NCBI RefSeq assembly: GCF_002752655.1
Contig: NZ_CP023737.1
Span: 682,001-746,000, forward strand
Source of the DNA: Methylosinus trichosporium OB3b
Lineage (GTDB): Bacteria > Pseudomonadota > Alphaproteobacteria > Rhizobiales > Beijerinckiaceae
DNA length: 64,000 nt
Reading direction: 5' to 3'
The position numbers were made by a program, and so were the translations under genes. Below the pieces are notes generated by a model. That model saw nothing but the letters and a program-made list of their open reading frames with translations. It was not told the DNA's origin and searched no databases. This document shows, piece by piece, positions 35,913-44,043 of the stretch; position 1 is the first letter of the stretch; each line of letters begins with the position of its first letter.

Positions 35913-36697
35913 CACGCCGCCGTCCAGCCGCCGTCGATGGAAATATTGGAGCCGGTGATCTGCGCGGCGCTGTCCGAGCACAGGAACAGCACGAGCGCCG
36001 CGACCTGCTCGACCGTCACGAATTCTTTGGTCGGCTGCGCCTGCAACAGCACATCGTTGATCACCTGATCGCGCGTCAGATTGCGCGCCTTCATCGTATC
36101 GGGGATCTGCCGCTCGACCAGCGGCGTCCACACATAGCCGGGCGAGATGCAATTGGCGGTGACGCCGAAGGTCGCGAGCTCCAGCGCCACCACCTTGTTG
36201 AGGCCGGCGAGCCCGTGCTTGGCGGCGACATAGGCCGCCTTGAAGGGCGAGGCGACCAGCGAATGCGCCGAGGCCATATTGACGATGCGGCCCCAGCGCC
36301 GCGCCTTCATGCCCGGCGTCGCGGCGCGAATCGTATGGAAGGAGGCGGAAAGATTGATCGCCAGAATCTGATTCCACTTCTCGATCGGGAATTCCTCGAT
36401 CGGCGAGACGAATTGAACGCCGGCGTTGTTGACGAGAATATCGACCGAACCGAGAGTCGCCTCCGCCTTGGCGATCATCGCGGCGATCTCGTCGGGCTGC
36501 GACATGTCGGCGGCGTCATAGATCGCGGTGACGCCGAACTCCTCGGCGATTCCCGCCCGCTCCTTCTCGATCCCGGCCGGATCGCCGAAACCGTTGATGA
36601 CGACATTGGCTCCCTCTTTGGCGAGCGCGCGGGCGCAGGCGAGGCCTATGCCGCTGGTCGAGCCGGTGACGACGGCGTTGCGTTTGGCGAGAGACAT
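35912..36697 (-). CDS. 3-hydroxybutyrate dehydrogenase (SDR)
   Basis: A 261-residue short-chain dehydrogenase closely resembling bacterial 3-hydroxybutyrate dehydrogenases, which oxidise D-3-hydroxybutyrate to acetoacetate with NAD. The Rossmann motif is TGSTSGIG (11-18), NNAG is at 90-93, and the catalytic set is Ser143, Tyr156, Lys160. The C-terminal GSNISIDGGWTA is typical. Start at ATG 36697 follows AAGGAGCG. First gene of the pair with the patatin. Confidence 0.92.
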   Translation of the reverse strand: MSLAKRNAVVTGSTSGIGLACARALAKEGANVVINGFGDPAGIEKERAGIAEEFGVTAIYDAADMSQPDEIAAMIAKAEATLGSVDILVNNAGVQFVSPIEEFPIEKWNQILAINLSASFHTIRAATPGMKARRWGRIVNMASAHSLVASPFKAAYVAAKHGLAGLNKVVALELATFGVTANCISPGYVWTPLVERQIPDTMKARNLTRDQVINDVLLQAQPTKEFVTVEQVAALVLFLCSDSAAQITGSNISIDGGWTAA

Positions 36698-36780
36698 GAA
36701 CGCTCCTTGATGACGTGCCGGCACGCAATCTAGAGCGGTTTCCTATCGAACGGAACCATTCGATCGATCCGAAGCCTCGA

Positions 36781-36847
36781 AGAGCGAGCCTGAAGGCTCG
36801 CGGGTCCAAACCCGGCCCCGGGACCGCGAGCCTTCAGGCCCGCTCTT
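36781..36847. repeat. Palindromic repeat family P, full copy
   Basis: AGAGCGAGCCTGAAGGCTCGCGGGTCC and its inverted partner GGACCGCGAGCCTTCAGGCCCGCTCTT, each over 20 bp, enclose a short GC-rich core; outer ends AGAGCG and CGCTCTT pair. It lies just after the stop of the S24 gene and may also serve as a terminator. Same arms as at 20454 and 22821. Confidence 0.75.
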
Positions 36848-36850
36848 TTC

Positions 36851-37492
36851 TCACTGGCTCGCCCACAGGATGCGCGCCATCCAGCTCACCTCCTCCTTCG
36901 GCAGCACGCGGTCCGGGAAGGCGGGATTCAAGGATTTGAGCTCGACGGTCTTGGCGGTCTGGCGCTTCAGCTCCTTGGCGAGAATCTCGCCGGCGATGGT
37001 CTTCACCACCACACGGTCGCCGCGCCGCACCGGCGCCGAGGGCGAGACGATGACGATATCGCCGTCGCGATAGAGCGGAGCCATCGAATCGCCTGAGATT
37101 TCCAGCGCGTAGGAATGCTCGTCGGTGTCGGCGAGCACATCGATCTCTTCCCAGCCGGCGCCGATGGCGAAGCCGGCGTCGTCGAAGAAGCCGCCGACCC
37201 CGGCCTGGGCGAGGCCGATCAACGGCCGCGCGCTGCGACTCGGCCGCGCGCCCTTGGAGGAGACGAGGGTCATGAACTCATCGAGTCCTGCGCCCGTGGC
37301 CTGCAGCACCTTGGCGATTGATTCGGTCGAAGGCCAGCGCAAATGGCCGTCGGCCGTCTGCCGCTTGGAGCGGTTGAAGGTGGTGGGATCGAGCCCGGCC
37401 TTGCGCGCGAGGCCGGACGGCGTAAGGCCATAGCGCTCGCCGAGCGCGTCGAGCGCCGCCCAGATCTGCGCATGGGTCAGGATTTCTGCCAT
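36851..37492 (-). CDS. S24 family helix-turn-helix repressor (LexA/CI-like)
   Basis: A 213-residue repressor with an N-terminal HTH (about 8-66, YGLTPSGLARKAGLDPTTFNR) and a C-terminal S24 peptidase domain. The catalytic Ser is in GDSMAP (Ser136) and Lys173 in EILAKELK; the 37-residue spacing equals that of LexA. AQAG with Ala97-Gly98 is a possible self-cleavage site. This suggests a DNA-damage-responsive repressor, but no prophage genes lie nearby, so its targets are elsewhere. It is divergent from the methyltransferase gene. Confidence 0.85.
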   Translation of the reverse strand: MAEILTHAQIWAALDALGERYGLTPSGLARKAGLDPTTFNRSKRQTADGHLRWPSTESIAKVLQATGAGLDEFMTLVSSKGARPSRSARPLIGLAQAGVGGFFDDAGFAIGAGWEEIDVLADTDEHSYALEISGDSMAPLYRDGDIVIVSPSAPVRRGDRVVVKTIAGEILAKELKRQTAKTVELKSLNPAFPDRVLPKEEVSWMARILWASQ

Positions 37493-37692
37493 TGGCGGAC
37501 CTCGTTCCTAGAGCTAGGAATAGAACAGTCGAGCGGCCTCCGCAATTCGAGTTTTGCCGCCGCGACGAGGCGCCGCGGCGCAAGCTCGATCTTCGCGCCG
37601 GCGCATGCTATCGTCGGGCGCATGTGAGCCGTCCCCATCCGAAACCGCATCGACGCCCGCTCGCGGGCGACTGTTTCGTCATGGGGATTGGC

Positions 37693-38589
37693 ATGTCCGA
37701 GCACGACTCGACCCGACCGCATTCGTCCGAATATTTCGGCGAGGAGCGGAATTTTTTCTGGAACGCAGACTTTCTCGACCTGATGGCCGCGCGTCTTGCG
37801 CTCAGCCGCGTCCGCCGGGCCGCCGACATCGGCTGCGGCGTCGGCCATTGGAGCGCTTTGCTGCTGCCGCGTCTCGCGCACGGGGCCACGCTCGTCGGAG
37901 TGGACAGCGAGCCTCGCCACATCGCCGGCTATCTCGAACGCTTCGAAGCCCTCGGCGCCGCCGAGCGCGTGACAGCGGTGACGGCGGATGCGCGCCGCCT
38001 TCCCTTGCCAGATGGCGCATTCGATCTTTGCGCCTGCCAGACTCTGCTCTTGCATCTGCCCGACCCGGAGGCGGCGCTCGCCGAGATGATCCGCGTCACC
38101 GCGCCGGGCGGCCTCGTGCTCTGCGCCGAGCCGAACAATCTCGTCGCGCGCCTTCCGTTCGGCGGCGGGATGCACAGCGATTCGCCGGAACGGCTCGTCC
38201 TGCTGGCGGAGTTCGCCTTTCGGCAAGTCCTCGGCCGCGCCCGACTCGGCAAAGGCGCGGAATATGTGGGCGAGATGCTGCCGGGGCTCTTCGCCCGCCT
38301 CGGCCTCGAAGAGGTGAAAGTCTGGCTCTCGGACAAGGCTCATCCGAGCGTCCCGCCATTTTCGAGCCCGGGCGAGATCGCCCACGCCGCGGCATGGGAG
38401 CGCTGGCGAAACGAGGGCGTCGGCCCTTACGACCGCGAGGAAACGCGCGCGAATGTGCTGGCCGGCGGCGGGTCGGAGACCTTCTTCGACGCCGCATGGG
38501 GCGCGTTTCTGGACGAAACTCCGCCGGCCGACGCCAGCGCCGCCGGCGGCGTCCTGCTCTATGTCGTCGCCGGACGAAAACGAGAATGA
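37693..38589 (+). CDS. Class I SAM-dependent methyltransferase
   Basis: A 298-residue enzyme with the SAM motif I ADIGCGVGHWSALLLPRL (about 38-55), motif II VDSEP and post-motif VTADARRLPLPDGAFDLCACQTLL, a classical UbiE/Methyltransf_25-type fold. Start at ATG 37693 is chosen because GGGG precedes it by a few bases; ATG 37681 in frame is possible. The substrate is unknown. Divergent from the S24 repressor with a 200-bp gap. Confidence 0.8.
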   Translation: MSEHDSTRPHSSEYFGEERNFFWNADFLDLMAARLALSRVRRAADIGCGVGHWSALLLPRLAHGATLVGVDSEPRHIAGYLERFEALGAAERVTAVTADARRLPLPDGAFDLCACQTLLLHLPDPEAALAEMIRVTAPGGLVLCAEPNNLVARLPFGGGMHSDSPERLVLLAEFAFRQVLGRARLGKGAEYVGEMLPGLFARLGLEEVKVWLSDKAHPSVPPFSSPGEIAHAAAWERWRNEGVGPYDREETRANVLAGGGSETFFDAAWGAFLDETPPADASAAGGVLLYVVAGRKRE

Positions 38590-38610
38590 CGCACTCACCG
38601 GCGCCGCGGC

Positions 38611-40059
38611 TCATCCCGCGGCGTCACCGCACCGCCCGCGCATGGCGAGCCGGCTGTGTCTGCGCCCATAGGAAAAATAGAGGAGGAGCCCGAGCCCCAT
38701 CCACAAGCCGAAGCGCTCCCAGGCGATCAGCGGAAGCTTCGACAGCAGCCATAGCGAGAAGCCGACGCCGACGAGCGGCGTCGCCGGCGAGAAGGGTGTG
38801 CGGAAGCTGCGCGGAACCTCCGGCCGCGTGTGGCGCATGACGATCACCGACAGACAGATCACCACAAAGGCCGACAGCGTGCCGATATTGACGAGCTCGG
38901 CCACCTCGCGAATCGGAAACAGGCCGGCGACGACCGCCGTCAGCGCGCCGATGACCAGCGTCGGACGATGCGGCGTGTGGTAGCGCGGATGCGCCTGCGA
39001 GAACCACGCCGGCAGCAGGCCGTCGCGGCTCATGGCGAAGCAGATGCGCGCGCAGCCGAGCAGGAAGGCGAGCATCACACTGATGATGCCGGCGACCGCC
39101 GCGATGGAGACGAGCAGCGTCGTCCAGCGCATGCCGAGAGCGGCGAAGGCGGAGGCGACAGGCGCTGGATTGTTCAGCGTGTCATAGCGGGCGATGCCGG
39201 TGAGCACGAAGGACATGGCGATATAGAGCGTCAAGGCGACGGCCAGCGACAGCAGCACCGCGCGCGGCAGCTGGCGCTGCGGGTCTTCCGCCTCCTCCGC
39301 CGCGGTGGTCAGCGTGTCATAGCCGAACACGGCGAAGAACACGACCGCCGCGCCCTCGACGACGCCGCCGAAGCCGAAGGGCATGAAGGGCGTCCAATTC
39401 TCCACCCGCACATGCGGCAGGCCCGCCGCCACCACCAGCACGACCGCGGCGATCTTGATCAGCACCATCACGGCGTTGAAGCGCGCGCCCCATTCTATGC
39501 GCTGCACCAAAAGCAACGCGACGCCGAGCGCGCCGAGAATGGCGGCGAGATCGATGATGTGGCCCTCGCCCGTTCCCGCCGCGCCCGAGGCCCAGAGCGG
39601 CAGAGCGAGGCCGAGCTGGCCGAGCAGCGCCTGCAGATAGCCGGACCAGCCGATCGAGACGACAGCGACGACGAGGGCGTATTCGAGCAGCAAATCCCAG
39701 CCGATGATCCAGGCGGCGAGCTCGCCGAGCACCGCATAGGCGTAAGTATAGGCGCTGCCGGCGGCGGGAATCATGCCGGCGAATTCGGCGTAGCAGAGCG
39801 CCGCCGCCGCGCTGGCGACTCCGGCGATGACGAAGGAGAGCGAAACCGCCGGCCCCGCCTGCGTCGCCGCCACGACGCCCGTCAGCACGAAAATGCCGAC
39901 GCCGATCAGCCCGCCGAGGCCGATCGCCGTGAGCTGCCACAGGCCCAGCACGCGGCGCAGCCCGCTCTTGGCCCCGCTCTCATCGAAGAGCGTCTCGATC
40001 GGCTTCACCCGCGTCAGCGCGCGCCAGCCGATGTCTCGTCGGATCATGCGATTCCCCAT
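38611..40059 (-). CDS. Amino acid permease (APC family, CAT-like)
   Basis: A 482-residue transporter with about 12 membrane helices. The first helix carries GLGGLIGVGIFVLTG and is followed by YAEFAGMIPAAGSAYTYAY, both typical of the cationic-amino-acid-type APC permeases. N-terminal TRVKPIETLFDES is also common in this group. Start could be ATG 40059 or ATG 40047; GGGGAA before the latter could be its ribosome site. Convergent with the methyltransferase gene. Substrate not assignable from sequence. Confidence 0.88.
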   Translation of the reverse strand: MGNRMIRRDIGWRALTRVKPIETLFDESGAKSGLRRVLGLWQLTAIGLGGLIGVGIFVLTGVVAATQAGPAVSLSFVIAGVASAAAALCYAEFAGMIPAAGSAYTYAYAVLGELAAWIIGWDLLLEYALVVAVVSIGWSGYLQALLGQLGLALPLWASGAAGTGEGHIIDLAAILGALGVALLLVQRIEWGARFNAVMVLIKIAAVVLVVAAGLPHVRVENWTPFMPFGFGGVVEGAAVVFFAVFGYDTLTTAAEEAEDPQRQLPRAVLLSLAVALTLYIAMSFVLTGIARYDTLNNPAPVASAFAALGMRWTTLLVSIAAVAGIISVMLAFLLGCARICFAMSRDGLLPAWFSQAHPRYHTPHRPTLVIGALTAVVAGLFPIREVAELVNIGTLSAFVVICLSVIVMRHTRPEVPRSFRTPFSPATPLVGVGFSLWLLSKLPLIAWERFGLWMGLGLLLYFSYGRRHSRLAMRGRCGDAAG

Positions 40060-40144
40060 CGGCCCGGCTCACGCTGGAACCGCGCCCTCGGCGAAATCGT
40101 TATCGAGATCGTTATCCTGCCGCAACCGTCTCCGCGATGCGCCG

Positions 40145-40513
40145 ATGACCGTCACGCTCAACCATACGATCGTGCCCGCCCATGACAAGGCCGCCGCGGC
40201 GAGCTGGTTCGCCGATGTGTTCGCGCTGCCGCGCGAGCAGTCGGACGATCATTTCGCCCCGGTCTTCGTCAATGACGCGCTGACCTTTCTCTTCGCCGAC
40301 GCCGATCGCTTCTCGGCCGCCCATTACGCCTTTCATGTCTCCGAGCCCGAGTTCGACGCCATACTGGCGCGCGTGCGCGCCTCTGGGCGGCCATTCGGCA
40401 GCGCGCCCTGGAGCCGCACAGATGGGAGTCTCAATGATTGGAACGGCGGAAAAGGCGTCTATTTCGAGACGCCCGACGGCCATTTGATGGAGCTGATGAC
40501 CGTCCCGCAGTGA
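40145..40513 (+). CDS. VOC family (glyoxalase/bleomycin-resistance-like) protein
   Basis: A 122-residue vicinal-oxygen-chelate protein: LNHTIVPAHDKAAAASWFADVFALP starts the first beta-alpha-beta-beta-beta unit with a His ligand, and HYAFHVSEPEFDAI and GVYFETPDGHLMELMT give the second unit with Glu near the end. It could be a dioxygenase, glyoxalase-like or resistance protein. It is divergent from the amino-acid permease gene and convergent with the tonB operon. Confidence 0.8.
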   Translation: MTVTLNHTIVPAHDKAAAASWFADVFALPREQSDDHFAPVFVNDALTFLFADADRFSAAHYAFHVSEPEFDAILARVRASGRPFGSAPWSRTDGSLNDWNGGKGVYFETPDGHLMELMTVPQ

Positions 40514-40538
40514 CCCGGCGCTCGCTCTTTGAAATCCG

Positions 40539-41330
40539 TTAATGCTTTTCCGCCCGGAACATCACTGGCACCTCGAACGAGAGGCCCTCGTCTGCGACCG
40601 CCGCCGGCGGCGGCGGCAAGGGATCGGCGCGCTTCATCATCGCCAACGCCGCCTCGTCGAAGGCGTGGTCGCCCGAAGAGCGCCGCACGCCAGAGGCGAC
40701 CACATGGCCGAGCCGGTCGAGCGTGAAGGCGACCGCCACCTCGGCCGAGCGCCGGCCCGCTCCGCTCGGATAGCGCTTGTGGCGGTTGAGATGCGCTATC
40801 AGCATCTTCTGCCAGGTGAGCTTGGCCGCGCGCGCCGCTTTGTCCACACCGGGAGCGGGCGCGACGGCATGGGGCGCCTCCTGCGCCACATCGGACTTGG
40901 GCGGAGCCGCCGCCACGGAGGCCGCCGATTCGGCCGAGACCACGGGCGTCGCCTCGTGCTTGGTCGGCTCCTCGACCGGCTTCTCGTGCTTTTCGGCGTG
41001 GGTGTAGTCGGCCTCCTCGGCCTCGGTGCGGGCGATCTTGGGATCGTCGCTGTCCTTGGTCTGCGAGGAGGCGACAGCCGGCGCCGCTGCGGCCGCCTCG
41101 TCGGCCTGCGGACCGGGCGGCGCGTCGGGCGCATCCTCGACATGGGGCGCCGCGGGCGCGAGCGAAATCTCGATCGCCGGGGCGCCCGTATCCTCGTCCT
41201 CCGGCTCGGCTCCGGCGACGAACAGCGCCGCGCCGATCGCCGTGACATGCAGCGCGAGCGCGACGACGCCCGCGACGCTCCAAACGCGGCGGTCGCCGCC
41301 GGAGGCGCCCCATAGCGCGGAGACGCTCAT
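40539..41330 (-). CDS. tonB: Energy transducer TonB
   Basis: A 263-residue TonB: N-terminal membrane anchor (about 17-40, VAGVVALALHVTAIGAALFV), a Pro/Ala/Glu-rich periplasmic spacer (about 45-165) and the C-terminal TonB domain (LNRHKRYPSGAGRRSAEVAV, DRLGHVVASGVRRSSGDHAFDEAAL). It delivers proton-motive energy to the TonB-dependent receptors in this window. Overlaps the exbD stop by 4 bp, the last gene of the iron operon. Confidence 0.95.
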   Translation of the reverse strand: MSVSALWGASGGDRRVWSVAGVVALALHVTAIGAALFVAGAEPEDEDTGAPAIEISLAPAAPHVEDAPDAPPGPQADEAAAAAPAVASSQTKDSDDPKIARTEAEEADYTHAEKHEKPVEEPTKHEATPVVSAESAASVAAAPPKSDVAQEAPHAVAPAPGVDKAARAAKLTWQKMLIAHLNRHKRYPSGAGRRSAEVAVAFTLDRLGHVVASGVRRSSGDHAFDEAALAMMKRADPLPPPPAAVADEGLSFEVPVMFRAEKH

Positions 41331-41758
41331 TTCTGCGCTCCGCCGGCGTCGAGCGCCACCAGCGAAACCTTGAGATAACCGCCGGCGCGCAGGCGCTCCA
41401 GGATCGCCATCAGCTCGCCATAGGGCACGGCGCTGTCGGCGCGCAGGAAGACGCGCTTGCCCTTGTCGCCATTAACGAGCGCATCGAGCGAGGAGACGAG
41501 ATCATTGCGCTTGACCGGCGTCTCGCCGAGCGCGAGCGCGAGATCGGCCTGGACAGTGAGATAGATCGGCTTGTCGGGCTTCTCATGCGGCGCGGAATTG
41601 GCCGCCGGCAGATCGACCGGCAAATCGACGGTGGCGAGCGGCGCCGCCACCATGAAGATGATGAGCAGGACCAGCATCACGTCGATGAAGGGCGTGACGT
41701 TGATGTCGTGCGTCTCCTCGAGCGCGCCGCGCGGCGAGCCGCCGATATTGCCGGCCAT
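41327..41758 (-). CDS. exbD: Biopolymer transport protein ExbD
   Basis: A 143-residue ExbD with the membrane helix at about 24-44 carrying the essential Asp in INVTPFIDVMLVLLIIFMVAAP and a periplasmic C-terminal domain (ADSAVPYGELMAILERLRAGG). It forms the proton channel with ExbB. It lies 5 bp after exbB and overlaps tonB by 4 bp, so the three are produced together. Confidence 0.96.
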   Translation of the reverse strand: MAGNIGGSPRGALEETHDINVTPFIDVMLVLLIIFMVAAPLATVDLPVDLPAANSAPHEKPDKPIYLTVQADLALALGETPVKRNDLVSSLDALVNGDKGKRVFLRADSAVPYGELMAILERLRAGGYLKVSLVALDAGGAQK

Positions 41759-41763
41759 GACGC

Positions 41764-42567
41764 TTACTCCGCCGCCCGCAGCGCCGCATGATGCGACGGA
41801 TGCTGCGCGCCGCGATCGATGTCGCGCGAGACGACGCGCAGCAATTCGCCCGAGAGATTGGAAACGAGCTCCTGATAGGCGCCGATCTGGCGGGCGAGAT
41901 GATTATAGATCAGCACCGCGGGAATGGCGGCGAAGAGGCCGATGGCGGTGGCGAGCAATGCTTCGGCGATGCCGGGCGCGACGACGGCGAGATTGGTGGT
42001 CTGCGCCTTCGAGATGCCGATGAAGCTGTTCATAATGCCCCACACCGTGCCGAACAGGCCGACGAAGGGGCCCGTGGAGCCGACCGAGGCGAGCAGGCCC
42101 GTGCCGCGGCGGATCGACAGCCCCTCGGCGCGCTCGAGCTCGGCGAAGCTCGACGCGACGCGCTCCTTCAAGCCGCCCGAGGCGGAGAGGTCGGAGGAGA
42201 GGCGGAACTCGCGCAACGCCTCGGCGATCAGCGCGCTCGCGAGCGCATCGTCGGAGCCGAGCGCGACGCGCGCCTCGGCGAGGCCGCGCGCCTCCTGCAG
42301 ACGCTCGATCGAAGCGCGCACGCGGCGCCGCGAGCGACTGAGCTCGACGGTCTTGGCGATCAGCACCGTCCATGTGCCGATCGACGCGGCGAGCAGTCCG
42401 AGCATCACCACTTTCACGACGATGTCGGCGTTGACGAACATGCTCCACACGGACAGATCATGCGGGCGATTGACGATGTCCGCGCGCGCCGCCTCGGCGA
42501 GCGAAAGATCGGGGAGCAGGAGAAAGACCGAGACCGCGACCGACGCCGTCAGAATTGAACGTTTCAT
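41764..42567 (-). CDS. exbB: Biopolymer transport protein ExbB (tonB-system)
   Basis: A 267-residue ExbB of the longer alphaproteobacterial type, with a signal-like N-terminus (about 1-25), TM1 at about 47-67, and the paired helices in [27 protein letters not shown] and [29 protein letters not shown] 42567 is preferred (GGCGGA before it) over one 12 bp upstream; either way it overlaps the PKHD hydroxylase stop. Confidence 0.95.
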   Translation of the reverse strand: MKRSILTASVAVSVFLLLPDLSLAEAARADIVNRPHDLSVWSMFVNADIVVKVVMLGLLAASIGTWTVLIAKTVELSRSRRRVRASIERLQEARGLAEARVALGSDDALASALIAEALREFRLSSDLSASGGLKERVASSFAELERAEGLSIRRGTGLLASVGSTGPFVGLFGTVWGIMNSFIGISKAQTTNLAVVAPGIAEALLATAIGLFAAIPAVLIYNHLARQIGAYQELVSNLSGELLRVVSRDIDRGAQHPSHHAALRAAE

Positions 42568-43247
42568 GCTTCCGCCCATGTGCGAATGAGATTGTGATAG
42601 ACGCCGGTCAGTCTGACGCAGGCTTCGTCGCCTGCTCCGAGCCGCGCCGTGAGGCTTTGGATCGTCTGGTCCAAATCGAAAAGCAACGACCGTACCATAT
42701 TGTCGCGAATCATGCTCTGCAGCCAGAAGAAGGACGCGACGCGTTCGCCCTGCGTCACTTCGCGCACGAGATGCAGGCTCGTCGACGGATAGAGCACGAG
42801 ATGGCCGGCCGGCAGCTTGATCTCCTGCGCGCCGAAATGATCCTCGATGACGAGCTCGCCGCCTTCATATTCCTCCGGATCAGAGAGGAACAAAGTGACG
42901 GAGAGATCGGTGCGAATGCGCAGCGGCGTGCGCGGCACGCCGCGAATGGCGTTGTCGACATGCAGGCCGAAGCTCTGCCCGACGCCATAACGATTGAACA
43001 GCGGCGGAAAGATGCGATGCGGCAGCGCCGCGGAAACGAACAAGGGAGAGGCGGCGAGCGCGTCGAGCACCATGTCGCCGAGATCGCGCGCCGCGGCGCT
43101 GTCCTGCGGCAGCTGCAGATTATTCTTCACCTGCGAGGATTGGACGCCCGCCGTCGCGCGCCCGTCCTCCCAAGGGGATTGCGACATCACGTCGCGGAAA
43201 TGGGCGACCTGCTGCTTGGCGAGCACATCCGGAATGCAGATCAGCAT
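42564..43247 (-). CDS. PKHD-type Fe(II)/2-oxoglutarate hydroxylase, copy 2 (PiuC-like)
   Basis: A 227-residue PiuC/YbiX-type dioxygenase found with siderophore receptors; its substrate is not established. The iron ligands are His96 and Asp98 (GLHVDNA) and His159, with Arg169 for 2-oxoglutarate. The N-terminus [18 protein letters not shown] and C-terminus [15 protein letters not shown] are family hallmarks. It is a tandem copy of the gene just upstream (13-bp gap) and overlaps exbB. Confidence 0.93.
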   Translation of the reverse strand: MLICIPDVLAKQQVAHFRDVMSQSPWEDGRATAGVQSSQVKNNLQLPQDSAAARDLGDMVLDALAASPLFVSAALPHRIFPPLFNRYGVGQSFGLHVDNAIRGVPRTPLRIRTDLSVTLFLSDPEEYEGGELVIEDHFGAQEIKLPAGHLVLYPSTSLHLVREVTQGERVASFFWLQSMIRDNMVRSLLFDLDQTIQSLTARLGAGDEACVRLTGVYHNLIRTWAEA

Positions 43248-43260
43248 CGGCGCAAGGTCC

Positions 43261-43941
43261 TCATACCTCGCTCCAATGGCGAATGAGATTGTGATAGACG
43301 CCGCCGAGCTTCACCATATCCTCGTCGCGGGCGCCGAGACGCGGCGTGAGATCCTGCATGGCGAGGTCGAGATCATAGATGAGATCGCGCACGCCCTCTT
43401 GGCGGATCATGCTCTGCACCCAGAAGAAGGAGGCGTGACGCACACCGCGCGTCACCGGCGTCACCATGTGCAGATTGCTCGCAGGATAGACGGCGACCGA
43501 TCCAGCCGAGAGCTTCACGCTGTGCGAATCATAGGCGTCGTCGACGACGAGCTCGCCGCCGTCATATTCATCGGGCTCCGACAGGAAGACGGTGACGGCG
43601 AGATCGGCGCGGATGCGCAGGCCGGTCATCGGGTCGCCGCGTACGGCGTTGTCGACATGCACGTCGAAATAATGGCCGACGCCGTAGCGATTGAACATCG
43701 GCGGATAGACGCGCAGCGGAATCGCCGCCGACACGAAGCCGGGATTGGAGACCACCGCGGAGAGCAGCCGCTCGCCGAGCCGGCGCGACAATTCGCCATT
43801 GGGCGGCAGCTGCTCATTGCTCTTGAAGGCGGCCGCCGCGCCGCCGGTCGATGCGCCGTCCTCCCATTGCGCAGCGTCGAGAGCGCTGCGCAATGCGGCG
43901 ACGGCGTCCTTGCTCAGCACGTCGGGAATTGAAACCAGCAT
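43261..43941 (-). CDS. PKHD-type Fe(II)/2-oxoglutarate hydroxylase, copy 1 (PiuC-like)
   Basis: A 226-residue paralogue of the next gene with the same active site: His95, Asp97 (DVHVDNA), His158 and Arg168. The C-terminus [12 protein letters not shown] matches copy 2. ATG 43941 is chosen, with GAGGA eight bases before it; an upstream in-frame start at 43974 would fall within a hairpin. The ribosome site lies inside an inverted repeat that could hide it (see 43949-44038). It follows the siderophore receptor gene. Confidence 0.93.
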   Translation of the reverse strand: MLVSIPDVLSKDAVAALRSALDAAQWEDGASTGGAAAAFKSNEQLPPNGELSRRLGERLLSAVVSNPGFVSAAIPLRVYPPMFNRYGVGHYFDVHVDNAVRGDPMTGLRIRADLAVTVFLSEPDEYDGGELVVDDAYDSHSVKLSAGSVAVYPASNLHMVTPVTRGVRHASFFWVQSMIRQEGVRDLIYDLDLAMQDLTPRLGARDEDMVKLGGVYHNLIRHWSEV

Positions 43942-43948
43942 GGAAGAG

Positions 43949-44038
43949 GTCCTCGGTCCCCCGTATCTTCCCATGCTTCAGGGAAGCATGGGAAGATGAC
44001 GGCTCCTTGTTTGAAACGATTCCAAGGGGCCGAGGACC
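43949..44038 (-). promoter_or_regulatory. Nested inverted repeats between receptor and first PKHD gene
   Basis: Inner hairpin: ATCTTCCCATGCTTC / GAAGCATGGGAAGAT, perfect 15-bp arms with a 3-base loop (43965-43997). Outer arms: GGTCCTCGGTCCCC (43949-43962) and GGGGCCGAGGACC (44026-44038), with one extra base. In the minus-strand mRNA the outer stem contains the GAGGA ribosome site of the hydroxylase, so it may reduce its translation or stabilise the receptor mRNA. Confidence 0.6.
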
Positions 44039-44043
44039 CGGTC

